The notes under the pieces are model-generated. The model searched no databases and had not been told where the DNA came from. It was given only the letters and a program-made list of their open reading frames with translations. Positions 22,914 through 31,920 of a DNA stretch of 64,000 nucleotides are shown piece after piece. The stretch comes from Lachnospiraceae bacterium (GTDB lineage Bacteria > Bacillota > Clostridia > Lachnospirales > Lachnospiraceae), in contig JAHZAV010000010.1 of NCBI GenBank assembly GCA_019423745.1, forward strand, positions 21,930-85,929, given 5' to 3'. Each line of letters opens with the position of its first letter. Position 1 is the first letter of the stretch. A program made the position numbers and the translations under genes.

Positions 22914-25297
22914 TATTAGATCGACTTGGAAAGGAACTGATATTTTTTGACGGAGGGATGGGAACCATTCTTCAAGAAAAAGGATTAAAACCGGGAGAGT
23001 TGCCGGAAAACTGGAATATTGAACATACAGAAGAAGTAGTGGACATACATCGTCAATATTTTGAGGCGGGAAGTGATATTGTCCTTACAAATACATTTGG
23101 AGCGAATGCTTTAAAATTTCATGGCAGTCAGTATGAATTAGAAGATATTATTACAGCTGCTGTAGTGAATGCCAAAGAAGGCGCTAATTTTGGCGTCCAT
23201 GATGGGAGAGAAGTGTACGTGGGTCTGGATATAGGACCTACTGGAAAACTTTTGCAGCCGCTTGGTGATTTGAGTTTTGAGGAAGCTTATGATGCCTTTA
23301 GGGAAGCGATAAAGTATGGAGAAGCAGCAGGTGCCGACTTAATTCATATAGAGACAATGAGCGATACTTATGAAATGAAAGCGGCAGTCCTGGCAGCAAA
23401 AGAAAATACATCTCTGCCTGTTTTTGCAACGATGATTTTTGATGAAAAAGGGAAACTTCTCACTGGAGGAGATGTACCTTCTGCGGTGGCGTTGCTGGAA
23501 GGGCTCCGCGTGGATGCGTTGGGGATTAACTGTGGTCTTGGACCAGAACAGATGATACCTGTATTGGAAGAAATCATGCGATATTCGTCTCTGCCGGTTA
23601 TAGTAAAACCCAATGCAGGACTTCCAAAACAGAGGGGTGGAAAGACATGGTATGATGTGGAACCGGAAGATTTTGCAAGGTCAATGGAGAAGATTGTAAA
23701 AATGGGTGCCTGCATAATCGGTGGCTGCTGTGGAACAACGCCGGCTCATATTCGCAGTATGACAGAAAGATGTAGAAAGCTTGTGGTCAAGCGACCTGTA
23801 CCAAAAACAGATACTATCGTTTCTTCTTATGGAAAAGCAGTTGTGATTGGAGACCAGCCCGTTATCATAGGAGAACGAATCAATCCTACCGGAAAGAAGA
23901 AATTCCGTCAGGCTTTGAAAGAACATGACCTTGATTATATTCTTAAAGAAGCAGTAACTCAGCAGGATAAAGGAGCACACATTCTTGATGTTAATGTAGG
24001 ACTTCCAGACATTGATGAGACTGAAATGATGAAGGATGTGGTAACCAGTCTGCAGAGTATTACAAGTCTTCCTCTTCAGATTGATACAGTAGATGCAGAG
24101 GCTATGGAGGCTGCTATGCGTCTTTATAATGGAAAGCCAATGATTAATTCCGTAAATGGAAAACAGGAGTCTATGGATCAGGTATTTCCTCTAGTGAAAA
24201 AATATGGAGGAGTAGTTGTGGGACTTACACTGGATGAAAGTGGAATTCCAGATACGGCGGAAGGACGGCTCGAAATTGCTGGAAAGATTATCCATGAAGC
24301 AGAAAAATATGGAATTTTAGCCAAAGATATTGTGATTGATGTACTTGCTATGACCATTAGCTCTGATCCAAGTGGGGCGAAGACTACCTTAGATGCATTA
24401 GAGTTGGTAAGAAAAACATATGGTGTACGGACTGTGTTGGGAGTTTCCAATATCTCTTTTGGACTTCCTTATCGTCCGGCAATTAATTCAAATTTCTTTA
24501 CTATGGCAATGCAAAAAGGGCTAAGTGCAGGAATTATTAATCCATCATCAGAAGAGATGATGCGTTCCTACTATTCTTATTGTGCATTGATGAATTATGA
24601 CAAGAATTGTGAAGAATATATTCGGCAGTACGGGAATTTTTCAGCAGCTATGAGTACTCCTTCGGAAACTGGCAGTCTTACATTAAAGGGAAGCATTGAG
24701 AAGGGATTGAAAGAAGAAGCACGACTTATCACTTCGCAATTGGTGGAAAAGGAAGCCCCCCTTGCAATCATTGATGAACATTTGATTCCAGCCCTTGATG
24801 AGGTGGGAAAGGGATTTGAAAAGGGGACTGTATTTCTTCCGCAGCTTCTGATGAGTGCAGAGGCAGCAAAAGAGGCATTTGCCGTTTTGAGGGATAAAAT
24901 GTCTGTAGAAGGGAAAGAAAATGAGAAAAAAGATAAAATTATTCTTGCAACAGTCAAGGGAGATATTCATGATATCGGAAAAAATATTGTAAAGGTTCTT
25001 CTCCAAAATTATGGATTTGATGTGATTGATATGGGAAAAGACGTTCCTCCGGAAGACATCGTAGAAAGGGCTGTAAAAGAGGATATATGTCTTGTTGGTT
25101 TGAGTGCTTTGATGACTACAACCGTAGGAAGTATGGAAGAAACGATCCGAAGACTGCGGCAAGAAAAGCCAGAGTGCAAGGTTATGGTAGGAGGAGCCGT
25201 TCTCAACCAAGAATATGCGGATATGATTGGAGCAGATTTTTATGGGAAAGATGCAATGCAGTCCGTATATTATGCACAGAAAGTTTTTGGGGCGTGA
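22910..25297 (+). CDS. metH: cobalamin-dependent methionine synthase (without activation domain)
   Basis: A 795-residue enzyme that transfers the methyl of 5-methyl-THF to homocysteine through cobalamin. Domain order: homocysteine S-methyltransferase with zinc ligands in GINCGLG and GGCCGTTPAHI (residues 1-290); pterin-binding barrel starting GERINPTGKKKFRQAL (about 315-570); helical cap and B12-binding fold with the cobalt-ligand motif DIHDIGKNIV (about 690) and GLSALMTTT. It ends after the B12 domain, about 400 residues shorter than E. coli MetH. The missing activation domain is encoded immediately upstream. Confidence 0.96.
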   Translation: MILDRLGKELIFFDGGMGTILQEKGLKPGELPENWNIEHTEEVVDIHRQYFEAGSDIVLTNTFGANALKFHGSQYELEDIITAAVVNAKEGANFGVHDGREVYVGLDIGPTGKLLQPLGDLSFEEAYDAFREAIKYGEAAGADLIHIETMSDTYEMKAAVLAAKENTSLPVFATMIFDEKGKLLTGGDVPSAVALLEGLRVDALGINCGLGPEQMIPVLEEIMRYSSLPVIVKPNAGLPKQRGGKTWYDVEPEDFARSMEKIVKMGACIIGGCCGTTPAHIRSMTERCRKLVVKRPVPKTDTIVSSYGKAVVIGDQPVIIGERINPTGKKKFRQALKEHDLDYILKEAVTQQDKGAHILDVNVGLPDIDETEMMKDVVTSLQSITSLPLQIDTVDAEAMEAAMRLYNGKPMINSVNGKQESMDQVFPLVKKYGGVVVGLTLDESGIPDTAEGRLEIAGKIIHEAEKYGILAKDIVIDVLAMTISSDPSGAKTTLDALELVRKTYGVRTVLGVSNISFGLPYRPAINSNFFTMAMQKGLSAGIINPSSEEMMRSYYSYCALMNYDKNCEEYIRQYGNFSAAMSTPSETGSLTLKGSIEKGLKEEARLITSQLVEKEAPLAIIDEHLIPALDEVGKGFEKGTVFLPQLLMSAEAAKEAFAVLRDKMSVEGKENEKKDKIILATVKGDIHDIGKNIVKVLLQNYGFDVIDMGKDVPPEDIVERAVKEDICLVGLSALMTTTVGSMEETIRRLRQEKPECKVMVGGAVLNQEYADMIGADFYGKDAMQSVYYAQKVFGA

Positions 25298-25327
25298 TAT
25301 GTTTTTGATTTTGTACACGTGAGAATG

Positions 25328-25356
25328 TTGACAAAAAATTAACGTTTGTCTATAGT
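25328..25356 (+). promoter_or_regulatory. consensus promoter of the [FeFe] hydrogenase gene
   Basis: TTGACA (25328-25333), a 17-base spacer and TATAGT (25351-25356) lie 43 bases before the ATG. Confidence 0.82.
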
Positions 25357-25398
25357 GAGAGTGAAAATGAGAGAATAAGGATAGGAGGAAACTGTTCT

Positions 25399-26913
25399 AT
25401 GATGAGAGGTCTGAATACTACAGTACGTCAGATACGAAGAAAAGTATTTGAAGAAGTGGCCCGTCTTGGATTCCAGTCTAATGATGAGACACTCAATGAT
25501 GATATGGAGGCAATTCCATATGCTATTGTAAATGAAGATTCCAAAATAAAATACCGGGAAAGTGTATATCGTGCACGTGCTATTGTGCGTGAACGTCTTC
25601 GTCTTGCAATGGGACTTTCCCTGAGGCCTGAAAATCGTCCGGTGCATTTGACAGCCGGGGTAGAAGCTAGTAATATTTCTGATAAATATTATGAACCCCC
25701 TTTGATGCAGGTCATTCCTTCAGCGTGTGAAGCATGTGAGGAAAGAGGATATGAAGTTAGCAATATGTGCAAAGGATGCCTTGCCCACCCATGTATGGAG
25801 GTCTGTCCGAAAAACGCAATTTCTTTTGTAAAGGGCAAATCTTTTATCGATCAGGAGAAATGTATCAAATGCGGTAAATGTAAATCTGTTTGTCCGTACG
25901 ATGCAATTTCCAGAAAAGAGCGTCCCTGCCAGAAGGCTTGTGGTGTAGGAGCCATTGAGTCTGATAAGATGGGACGTGCCTATATTAATACGGATAAATG
26001 TGTATCCTGCGGTATGTGTATGGTTAATTGTCCTTTTGGTGCTATTTCTGATAAATCACAGATTTTCCAGCTGGCTCATGCACTGAAGAATGGAGATCGG
26101 GTTATAGCTGAAATTGCTCCGGCGTATGCAGGACAATTTGGAGATAATATTACTCCGAGAAATTTGAAAGCAGCTCTTCAGGAGCTGGGGTTTGAGGAGT
26201 TTTATGAAGTGGCACTTGGAGCAGATATTGGTGCGATAGCAGAAGCACATCACTATGTGAATAAGGTTACCACAGGAGAACTGCCGTTTCTTCTCACCTC
26301 TTGCTGCCCTTCCTGGGCAATGCTGGCTAAAAAGTATTTCCCGGATCTGATTGATGAAGTGTCACAGGAACTGACACCTATGGTAGCAACAGCGCGCACA
26401 ATAAAACAGAAACATCCGGATTCCAAGGTCGTATTCATTGGTCCATGTGCAGCGAAGAAGTTAGAGGCAATGCGTCGCACAGTACGCAGTGATGTAGATT
26501 TTGTTATTACGTTTGAAGAGCTTCAGGCTATGTTTGATGCAAAAGGCATTGATCTGGAAAAGTACGAAGCTGAATCATCTTTCCATAATGCAACAGGTGC
26601 AGGGCGTGGATATGCTGTGGCTGGTGGCGTTGCGGAGGCTATTGAAAAATGCATCAATGAGTACTATCCAGATGTGGAAGTTAATATTGAGCACGCAGAG
26701 GGGCTTGCAGAGTGTAAGAAAGTATTGACTCTTGCGAAAGCAGGTAAAATGAATGGATGTCTGATTGAAGGAATGGGATGTCCGGGAGGATGTGTTGCAG
26801 GAGCGGGAACGAATATTCCGGTAGCGAAAGCACAGAAGAAGATTAAAGATTTTGTGAAAGCTTCCTCCAGACAGATTCCGCCGAAAGAGTTGGAAGAGAT
26901 CGAGTTAAAATAA
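25399..26913 (+). CDS. monomeric [FeFe] hydrogenase (probably group B)
   Basis: A 504-residue iron-sulfur protein. The N-terminal region to about residue 110 is specific to this clade. Ferredoxin-like 4Fe-4S motifs follow (CIKCGKCKSVCPYDAI, then CVSCGMCMVNCPFGAI), with extra cysteines in CKGCLAHPCMEVCP. The H-cluster domain has TSCCPSWAMLAKKY (L1), IGPCAAKKLEA (L2) and EGMGCPGGCVAGAG (L3). L2 and L3 differ from the classical MPCTAKK and ACPGGC[IV]xGGGQP, as expected for the less studied group B enzymes. The likely role is hydrogen evolution or uptake with ferredoxin; a sensory role is possible but no PAS domain is seen. It is monocistronic, with its own promoter and terminator. Confidence 0.88.
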   Translation: MMRGLNTTVRQIRRKVFEEVARLGFQSNDETLNDDMEAIPYAIVNEDSKIKYRESVYRARAIVRERLRLAMGLSLRPENRPVHLTAGVEASNISDKYYEPPLMQVIPSACEACEERGYEVSNMCKGCLAHPCMEVCPKNAISFVKGKSFIDQEKCIKCGKCKSVCPYDAISRKERPCQKACGVGAIESDKMGRAYINTDKCVSCGMCMVNCPFGAISDKSQIFQLAHALKNGDRVIAEIAPAYAGQFGDNITPRNLKAALQELGFEEFYEVALGADIGAIAEAHHYVNKVTTGELPFLLTSCCPSWAMLAKKYFPDLIDEVSQELTPMVATARTIKQKHPDSKVVFIGPCAAKKLEAMRRTVRSDVDFVITFEELQAMFDAKGIDLEKYEAESSFHNATGAGRGYAVAGGVAEAIEKCINEYYPDVEVNIEHAEGLAECKKVLTLAKAGKMNGCLIEGMGCPGGCVAGAGTNIPVAKAQKKIKDFVKASSRQIPPKELEEIELK

Positions 26914-26946
26914 AATCAAATGCTGAAATTAATGCATAGACAAAGG

Positions 26947-26981
26947 GAACCCCGGCGTTGACAAACGTTGGGGTTCTCTTT
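26947..26981 (+). terminator. terminator after the hydrogenase gene
   Basis: GAACCCC (26947-26953) pairs with GGGGTTC (26970-26976), with an inner CGTT/AACG stem, followed by TCTTTATAATT. Confidence 0.8.
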
Positions 26982-27055
26982 ATAATTAGGAAATAGTAGC
27001 GTCAAAGTGAACTGTAAACTTTGTACGCTGATGCTTGAATTTTTAGGAGGAAATT

Positions 27056-29695
27056 ATGCAGAAATACGGTGTAAATGAATTAAGAAGAATGTTCCTTGAG
27101 TTTTTTGAAAGTAAGGGACATCTTGCAATGAAAAGTTTTTCGCTGGTGCCTCACAATGATAAAAGCCTTTTGCTCATTAACTCAGGAATGGCACCATTAA
27201 AACCATATTTTACAGGACAGGAAATTCCACCGAGAAAGCGTGTAACTACTTGTCAGAAATGTATACGTACAGGTGATATTGAAAATGTAGGTAAAACCGC
27301 ACGTCATGGTACATTTTTTGAAATGTTGGGAAATTTTTCTTTTGGGGATTATTTTAAAAAAGAATCGATTGCCTGGACATGGGAATTTTTAACAGAGGTA
27401 GTGGGCTTAGACCCGGATCGTCTTTATCCTTCTGTTTATCTGGAAGATGATGAAGCATGGGAAATCTGGAATAAGCAGATTGGTATTCCTGAAGACAGGA
27501 TTTTCCGGTTTGGAAAAGAGGATAATTTCTGGGAACACGGATCCGGTCCATGTGGTCCTTGTTCAGAAGTATATTATGACCGTGGAGAAAAATACGGATG
27601 TGGAAAGCCGGATTGTACGGTGGGTTGTGAATGTGACCGCTATATGGAAATCTGGAATAATGTATTTACTCAGTTTGATAATGACGGACATAATCATTAT
27701 ACAGAACTGGAACAGAAAAATATTGATACAGGAATGGGACTGGAACGTTTGGCATGTATTGTACAGGATGTAGATTCCATGTTTGATATTGATACAATTC
27801 GTGATCTTAGAGAGCATGTCTGCAGAATTGCTGGAAAAGAGTATGGCAAAGAAGATAATACGGATGTATCTGTGCGTGTGATAACCGATCATATCCGGTC
27901 AGTTACTTTTATGATTTCCGATGGAATTCTTCCTTCTAACAGCGGAAGAGGATATGTTCTTCGTCGTCTCCTTCGTCGTGCCTGCCGGCATGGTCGTCTT
28001 CTTGGTATTGAAGGAGAATTTCTGATTCAGCTTGCACAGACAGTCATTGATGGTTCAAAGGATGGTTATCCGGAGCTGGAGGAGAAAAAGGATTTTATCT
28101 TCAAAGTAATTACAAAAGAAGAAGAACAGTTTAATAAGACAATCGATCAAGGTCTTTCTATTTTGGAAGGACTGGAAGCAAAGATGGAAAAAGAAGGAAT
28201 AAAGGTACTTTCAGGTGCCGAAGCATTCCGGTTGTATGATACTTATGGTTTCCCTGTCGATTTAACAAGAGAAATTCTGGAAGAAAAAGGATTAAAAATC
28301 GACGAGGAAGGTTTTGAAAAGGCTATGGCAGAACAAAGGGAAACTGCAAAAGGAACCTTTGGAGAGACAAATTATATGGGAGCAGATGTGACAATTTACG
28401 AATCGATTGATCCGTCGGTTACATCAACTTTTGTTGGATATGATCATCTTGCATGGGAATCTGAGGTTACTGTTCTGACCACGGATGATGCAATTGTGGA
28501 TGCTCTTTCAGATGGAGAAAAAGGAACCGTTTTTGTAAAGGAAACACCATTCTATGCTACAAGCGGAGGACAGGAAGCTGACAGAGGGTTCATCCGTACA
28601 AAGGATGGAGTATTTGAGGTAGAAGATACGATTAAACTTTTAGGCGGCAAGATTGGTCATGTGGGACATGTTACGAGTGGTATGATAAAAGCAGGAGATC
28701 ATGTTTCGCTTGAGATTGATCAAGAAAAAAGAGCTCTTTCCGCGCGGAATCATAGTGCAACACATCTCTTGCAGCAGGCATTAAGGACTGTTCTTGGTAC
28801 ACATGTAGAGCAGGCAGGTTCTTCAGTTAACGAGAGTAGACTGCGTTTCGATTTTACTCATTTTTCTGCTCTTACGAAAGAAGAGATTAAAAAGGTAGAA
28901 AAGATCGTTAATGAGCAGATCATGAATTGTCTGCCTGTAAAAGCAGAAAATATGCCTATTGAAGAGGCGAAAAAGACAGGTGCTGCAGCTCTTTTTGGTG
29001 AAAAATATGGAGATATAGTCCGTGTTGTAAGTATGGGAGAGTTTTCTAAGGAATTTTGCGGCGGGACGCATGTGGATAACACAGGAGTCATTACTGCATT
29101 TAAGATTATTTCAGAGAGTGGTGTTGCAGCTGGAGTTCGAAGAATTGAAGCTTTAACATCAAAAGGATTGATGAAATATTATGATGAGATGGAGGAGCGG
29201 TTGGAACAGTCCGCTAAGCTTTTGAAAGCTTCACCAGAACATCTGTTAGAAAAAATTTCTCATCTTCTCGCAGAAAATAAAGAACTGCACAGTGAGGTGG
29301 AGAGCCTAAAGAGTAAGTTGGCACAGGAATCCATGGGTGATGTGTCAGATCAGGTAAAAGAAGTGGCAGGCATGAAACTTTTAGCAGTACGGACGGATGG
29401 CGTTGATATGAATGGGCTTCGGGATCTTGGAGATCAGATGAAAGAGAAGCTGGGAGACGGTGTTGTAGTAATTGCTTCGCAGATAGATGGGAAAGTTAAT
29501 TTGATGGTTACTGCTACCGAAGGAGCTGTTAAGGCAGGTGCCCATGCAGGAAATTTAATCAAGGCTATTGCCACTTGTGTAGGCGGAGGCGGAGGCGGCC
29601 GTCCGAACATGGCGCAGGCTGGTGGAAAAAATCCAGACGGTATTGAAGAAGCTTTGCATAAAGCAGAGGAAGTACTGGCAGAGCAGCTTTGTTAA
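27056..29695 (+). CDS. alaS: alanyl-tRNA synthetase
   Basis: An 879-residue class II synthetase. Catalytic-core landmarks include FFESKGH, RTGDIENVG and the GSGPCGPCSEVYYD segment. The editing domain carries the zinc-binding HNHSATHLL-type motif, here written RNHSATHLLQQAL, and FCGGTHVDNTG. A coiled region and a C-terminal C-Ala domain follow, ending with GGGGGGRPNMAQAGGK. No T-box element is visible in the 143-base upstream gap, which is mostly occupied by the terminator of the previous gene. SD AGGAGG is 6 bases from the ATG. The gene is full length. Confidence 0.98.
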   Translation: MQKYGVNELRRMFLEFFESKGHLAMKSFSLVPHNDKSLLLINSGMAPLKPYFTGQEIPPRKRVTTCQKCIRTGDIENVGKTARHGTFFEMLGNFSFGDYFKKESIAWTWEFLTEVVGLDPDRLYPSVYLEDDEAWEIWNKQIGIPEDRIFRFGKEDNFWEHGSGPCGPCSEVYYDRGEKYGCGKPDCTVGCECDRYMEIWNNVFTQFDNDGHNHYTELEQKNIDTGMGLERLACIVQDVDSMFDIDTIRDLREHVCRIAGKEYGKEDNTDVSVRVITDHIRSVTFMISDGILPSNSGRGYVLRRLLRRACRHGRLLGIEGEFLIQLAQTVIDGSKDGYPELEEKKDFIFKVITKEEEQFNKTIDQGLSILEGLEAKMEKEGIKVLSGAEAFRLYDTYGFPVDLTREILEEKGLKIDEEGFEKAMAEQRETAKGTFGETNYMGADVTIYESIDPSVTSTFVGYDHLAWESEVTVLTTDDAIVDALSDGEKGTVFVKETPFYATSGGQEADRGFIRTKDGVFEVEDTIKLLGGKIGHVGHVTSGMIKAGDHVSLEIDQEKRALSARNHSATHLLQQALRTVLGTHVEQAGSSVNESRLRFDFTHFSALTKEEIKKVEKIVNEQIMNCLPVKAENMPIEEAKKTGAAALFGEKYGDIVRVVSMGEFSKEFCGGTHVDNTGVITAFKIISESGVAAGVRRIEALTSKGLMKYYDEMEERLEQSAKLLKASPEHLLEKISHLLAENKELHSEVESLKSKLAQESMGDVSDQVKEVAGMKLLAVRTDGVDMNGLRDLGDQMKEKLGDGVVVIASQIDGKVNLMVTATEGAVKAGAHAGNLIKAIATCVGGGGGGRPNMAQAGGKNPDGIEEALHKAEEVLAEQLC

Positions 29696-29714
29696 TTTGA
29701 TAAAAGTGTTTAAT

Positions 29715-29755
29715 AAAAGCGGAGACAGTTTTTATAAAACTTGTTCCCGCTTTTG
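29715..29755 (+). terminator. terminator after alaS
   Basis: AAAAGCGG (29715-29722) pairs with CCGCTTTT (29747-29754), and the stem ends in a T-rich tail. Confidence 0.7.
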
Positions 29756-29779
29756 TTAATGGCAAGAAAATAACAATGC

Positions 29780-29808
29780 TTGACGAAGAAAGCTCCATTC
29801 TATATACT
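29780..29808 (+). promoter_or_regulatory. promoter of the amino-acid permease leader
   Basis: TTGACG (29780-29785), a 17-base spacer and TATACT (29803-29808). It lies about 200 bases before the start codon, leaving a long leader. Confidence 0.75.
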
Positions 29809-29819
29809 AAACACAAAAA

Positions 29820-29930
29820 AGATCAGTGTTGATTTCTGGCAGTTATCAGGTACAGACACTGATGGGGGAATGCTTTCAGGTAAAGAAAGAGAGACACAGG
29901 GTGTTCTTTTTTAATGCCCTGTGTTTTTAT
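29820..29930 (+). promoter_or_regulatory. structured leader with terminator upstream of the permease (possible riboswitch or attenuator)
   Basis: The hairpin ATCAGTGT/ACACTGAT starts near 29822 and is followed by a purine-rich stretch containing CTTTCAGGTAAAG. A terminator follows, ACACAGGG (29894-29901) with CCCTGTGT (29917-29924) and TTTTTATTT. TCAGGTA occurs twice, once in the hairpin loop and once after the stem. The terminator lies about 80 bases before the gene, so transcription must pass it. It fits no riboswitch class I know; the CTTTCAGGTA part recalls the 3' end of glycine aptamers, but the rest does not fit. Confidence 0.55.
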
Positions 29931-30011
29931 TTGCTTTAAGCTTTCCTTCAATGTATTTGATTGATAAGGATTGATGGAGTCGTTAATCTAAAATAAAAGG
30001 AGATGAGAAAA

Positions 30012-31355
30012 ATGGATAAAAATAAAGGACTCAAGAAAAATTTAGGTGTGGCTACTGCAATGGCTACTGTAGTTGGATGTGTGATCGGATCCGGTGTGTT
30101 TTTTAAACCGCAGGCAATTTATACGGTAACAGGAGGTGCACCAGGACTTGGAATTTTGGCGTGGATTATTACAGGGCTTGCAAGTATTGCAGCCGCGCTT
30201 ACCTTTGCAGAAGTAGCAATTATGATTCCTAAGACGGGAGGAATGGTGGCTTATCTGGAAGAAATATATAGTCCAATTGTGGGTTTCCTTGCAGGATGGA
30301 TACAAACTCTTGTCTTTTATCCTGCAATGATTTCTGCTTTGGCCGTTGCATTTGCTCAACAGGCGTCACTGTTTGTGGGAGAGAATTTTATGATTCCCAT
30401 AGCTGTAGGTGCTATAGTTCTTATTATTTTTCTTAATAGTCTTGGCTCGAGTGTAGGAGGTGGCGTTCAAGTTGTTTTTACAGTTTGCAAGTTGATTCCT
30501 TTAATTCTACTCATGGTATTCGGCTTTTTAAAAGGAGGAGGAAACAATGCGATTTTTACACCTATGGTAGGGGACGGACTAAATCCTGCTGTTGTGTTGG
30601 GACAGCTTATGGTTGCGGTTCTTTTTGCATTTGAAGGCTGGACAAATGTAGGAGCTATTGCAGGAGAGATGAAAAGACCGGGGAGAGATCTCCCTATCGC
30701 GATTGTAGGTGGAGTATCTGTTATTATGGCTGTTTATTTTGTAATTAATATTGCCTATTTATGGGTGCTTCCGGCAGATCAGCTGGCAACACTTTCAGCC
30801 CCGGCATCTGCAGTAGCCCTAGAGTTATTTGGCGATATAGGAGGAAAACTGGTGTCAGTAGGAATCATGATTTCCGTATTTGGTGCATGTAATGGATTTG
30901 TACTGTCCGGATCCAGAGTAGCCTATTCTTTGGCGGCCACTCAAACACTTCCTTTTTCTAGTACGCTGTCTGTACTGAACAGAGCACAAGTTCCGGTTAA
31001 CGCTATTATTCTTGTAGGCGGGATTGGATGTATTTATGCAGTGAGTGGAAGATTTAACCTTCTGACAGATCTGGCGGTTATATCAAGTTGGATGTTCTAT
31101 ACTCTGACCTTTATAGGAGTAATGAAACTTCGCCGTGACCGCCCGGATGCTGTACGCACATACAAAGTACCTCTTTATCCTATTGTTCCTGTCATTGCAG
31201 TTGTAAGTGGTATTTTTGTGATTGTCAATCAGATATTTCTTGCAGGAATACAGTCTACAATTTTATCACTTGGAAGCATAGTTGTTACGCTTCTTGGGAT
31301 TCCGGTGTATGGAAGTGTTAAGAAGAGATCAAAGATACATGAAAAAAGGGAATAA
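30012..31355 (+). CDS. APC-family amino-acid permease (SteT-like)
   Basis: A 447-residue integral membrane transporter with about 12 helices. The first helix has the APC signature GCVIGSGVFFKPQAIYTVTG, and helix 6 begins LFAFEGWTNVGAIAGEMKRP, both typical of the L-type and SteT serine/threonine exchanger group. The start is placed at ATG 30012, 9 bases after AAGGAG; the ATG at 30003 is too close to that SD. A leader with a terminator precedes the gene, so expression probably responds to an amino acid or related signal. Substrate cannot be set from sequence. Confidence 0.9.
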   Translation: MDKNKGLKKNLGVATAMATVVGCVIGSGVFFKPQAIYTVTGGAPGLGILAWIITGLASIAAALTFAEVAIMIPKTGGMVAYLEEIYSPIVGFLAGWIQTLVFYPAMISALAVAFAQQASLFVGENFMIPIAVGAIVLIIFLNSLGSSVGGGVQVVFTVCKLIPLILLMVFGFLKGGGNNAIFTPMVGDGLNPAVVLGQLMVAVLFAFEGWTNVGAIAGEMKRPGRDLPIAIVGGVSVIMAVYFVINIAYLWVLPADQLATLSAPASAVALELFGDIGGKLVSVGIMISVFGACNGFVLSGSRVAYSLAATQTLPFSSTLSVLNRAQVPVNAIILVGGIGCIYAVSGRFNLLTDLAVISSWMFYTLTFIGVMKLRRDRPDAVRTYKVPLYPIVPVIAVVSGIFVIVNQIFLAGIQSTILSLGSIVVTLLGIPVYGSVKKRSKIHEKRE

Positions 31356-31362
31356 AAAACCA

Positions 31363-31390
31363 TTGACGTACAGGAAAAATGTGCTATAAT
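31363..31390 (+). promoter_or_regulatory. strong promoter of rpsU
   Basis: TTGACG (31363-31368), a 16-base spacer and a perfect TATAAT (31385-31390). It gives a leader of about 70 bases with a small GTGCA/TGCAC stem (31399-31434). Confidence 0.78.
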
Positions 31391-31469
31391 CTTATGTAGT
31401 GCAATAAATATACCCGAACAGTCGTATGATGCACAATATAGGGCTGGAGGGGAGGTTAGGTGTGAGTCT

Positions 31470-31646
31470 ATGTCAAATGTAATCGTTAAAGAAAACGAGA
31501 CGTTAGATAGCGCTTTACGCAGATTTAAAAGAAACTGCGCAAAGGCTGGTATTCAGCAGGAGATTCGTAAAAGAGAACATTACGAAAAACCAAGCGTAAG
31601 ACGTAAAAAGAAATCTGAAGCTGCTAGAAAACGTAAGTATAATTAA
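31470..31646 (+). CDS. rpsU: 30S ribosomal protein S21
   Basis: A 58-residue, strongly basic ribosomal protein. It begins MSNVIVKENETLDSALRRF and continues with KRNCAKAGIQQEIRKREHY, the conserved core of S21; the C-terminus is almost only Lys and Arg (RRKKKSEAARKRKYN). S21 sits near the anti-SD region of 16S rRNA and helps initiation. The gene stands alone, with its own promoter and a perfect terminator. A GGAGG repeated twice at 31447-31455 is rather far (14 bases) from the ATG; AGG at 31458-31460 is better placed. Confidence 0.96.
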   Translation: MSNVIVKENETLDSALRRFKRNCAKAGIQQEIRKREHYEKPSVRRKKKSEAARKRKYN

Positions 31647-31660
31647 TATGTGCAAAATGA

Positions 31661-31690
31661 AGATGACACAATAAAGTGTCATCTTTTTTT
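31661..31690 (+). terminator. rpsU terminator
   Basis: AGATGACAC (31661-31669) and GTGTCATCT (31676-31684) form a perfect 9-pair stem, followed by seven T. Confidence 0.93.
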
Positions 31691-31692
31691 AT

Positions 31693-31750
31693 GCAATTAG
31701 GGACGTAATAAACTTTAAAAATGTTACGTGTCAAATTGCGGTAAGAGGTG
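31693..31750. repeat. dispersed palindromic repeat, copy 1
   Basis: The segment 31713-31750 (TTTAAAAATGTTACGTGTCA and onward) is nearly the same as 33650-33684. Here the left arm is degenerate: GCAATT (31693-31698) and ACGTAA pair with TTACGT and AATTGC (31734-31739). It lies between the rpsU terminator and the rhodanese gene. The rest of this gap, to 31907, is AT-rich and shows no gene. Confidence 0.65.
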
Positions 31751-31920
31751 TTCTTGTTTGTGATTATGGGTGCGTTTTTTTGAAAATATTAAAATCTTAT
31801 CAAGCAGATCCCTATAGATAGAATCAATAGATCTATCTATATATTGTACATATCTATTGGACGAAAAACTGTGATATAGCTACAATAAATAAGGATATAT
31901 GAAAATGAAGGAGGTTTTTG

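Noticed and set aside
26914..27055. T-box leader for alaS
   Set aside because: The gap is short, is used by the previous gene's terminator, and no AGGGTGGNACCGCG-type sequence is present.
29820..29930. Glycine riboswitch before the permease gene
   Set aside because: Only CTTTCAGGTA resembles the 3' part of a glycine aptamer. The GGAGAG opening and the GCCGAAGG-type core are missing, so it was kept as an unassigned leader.
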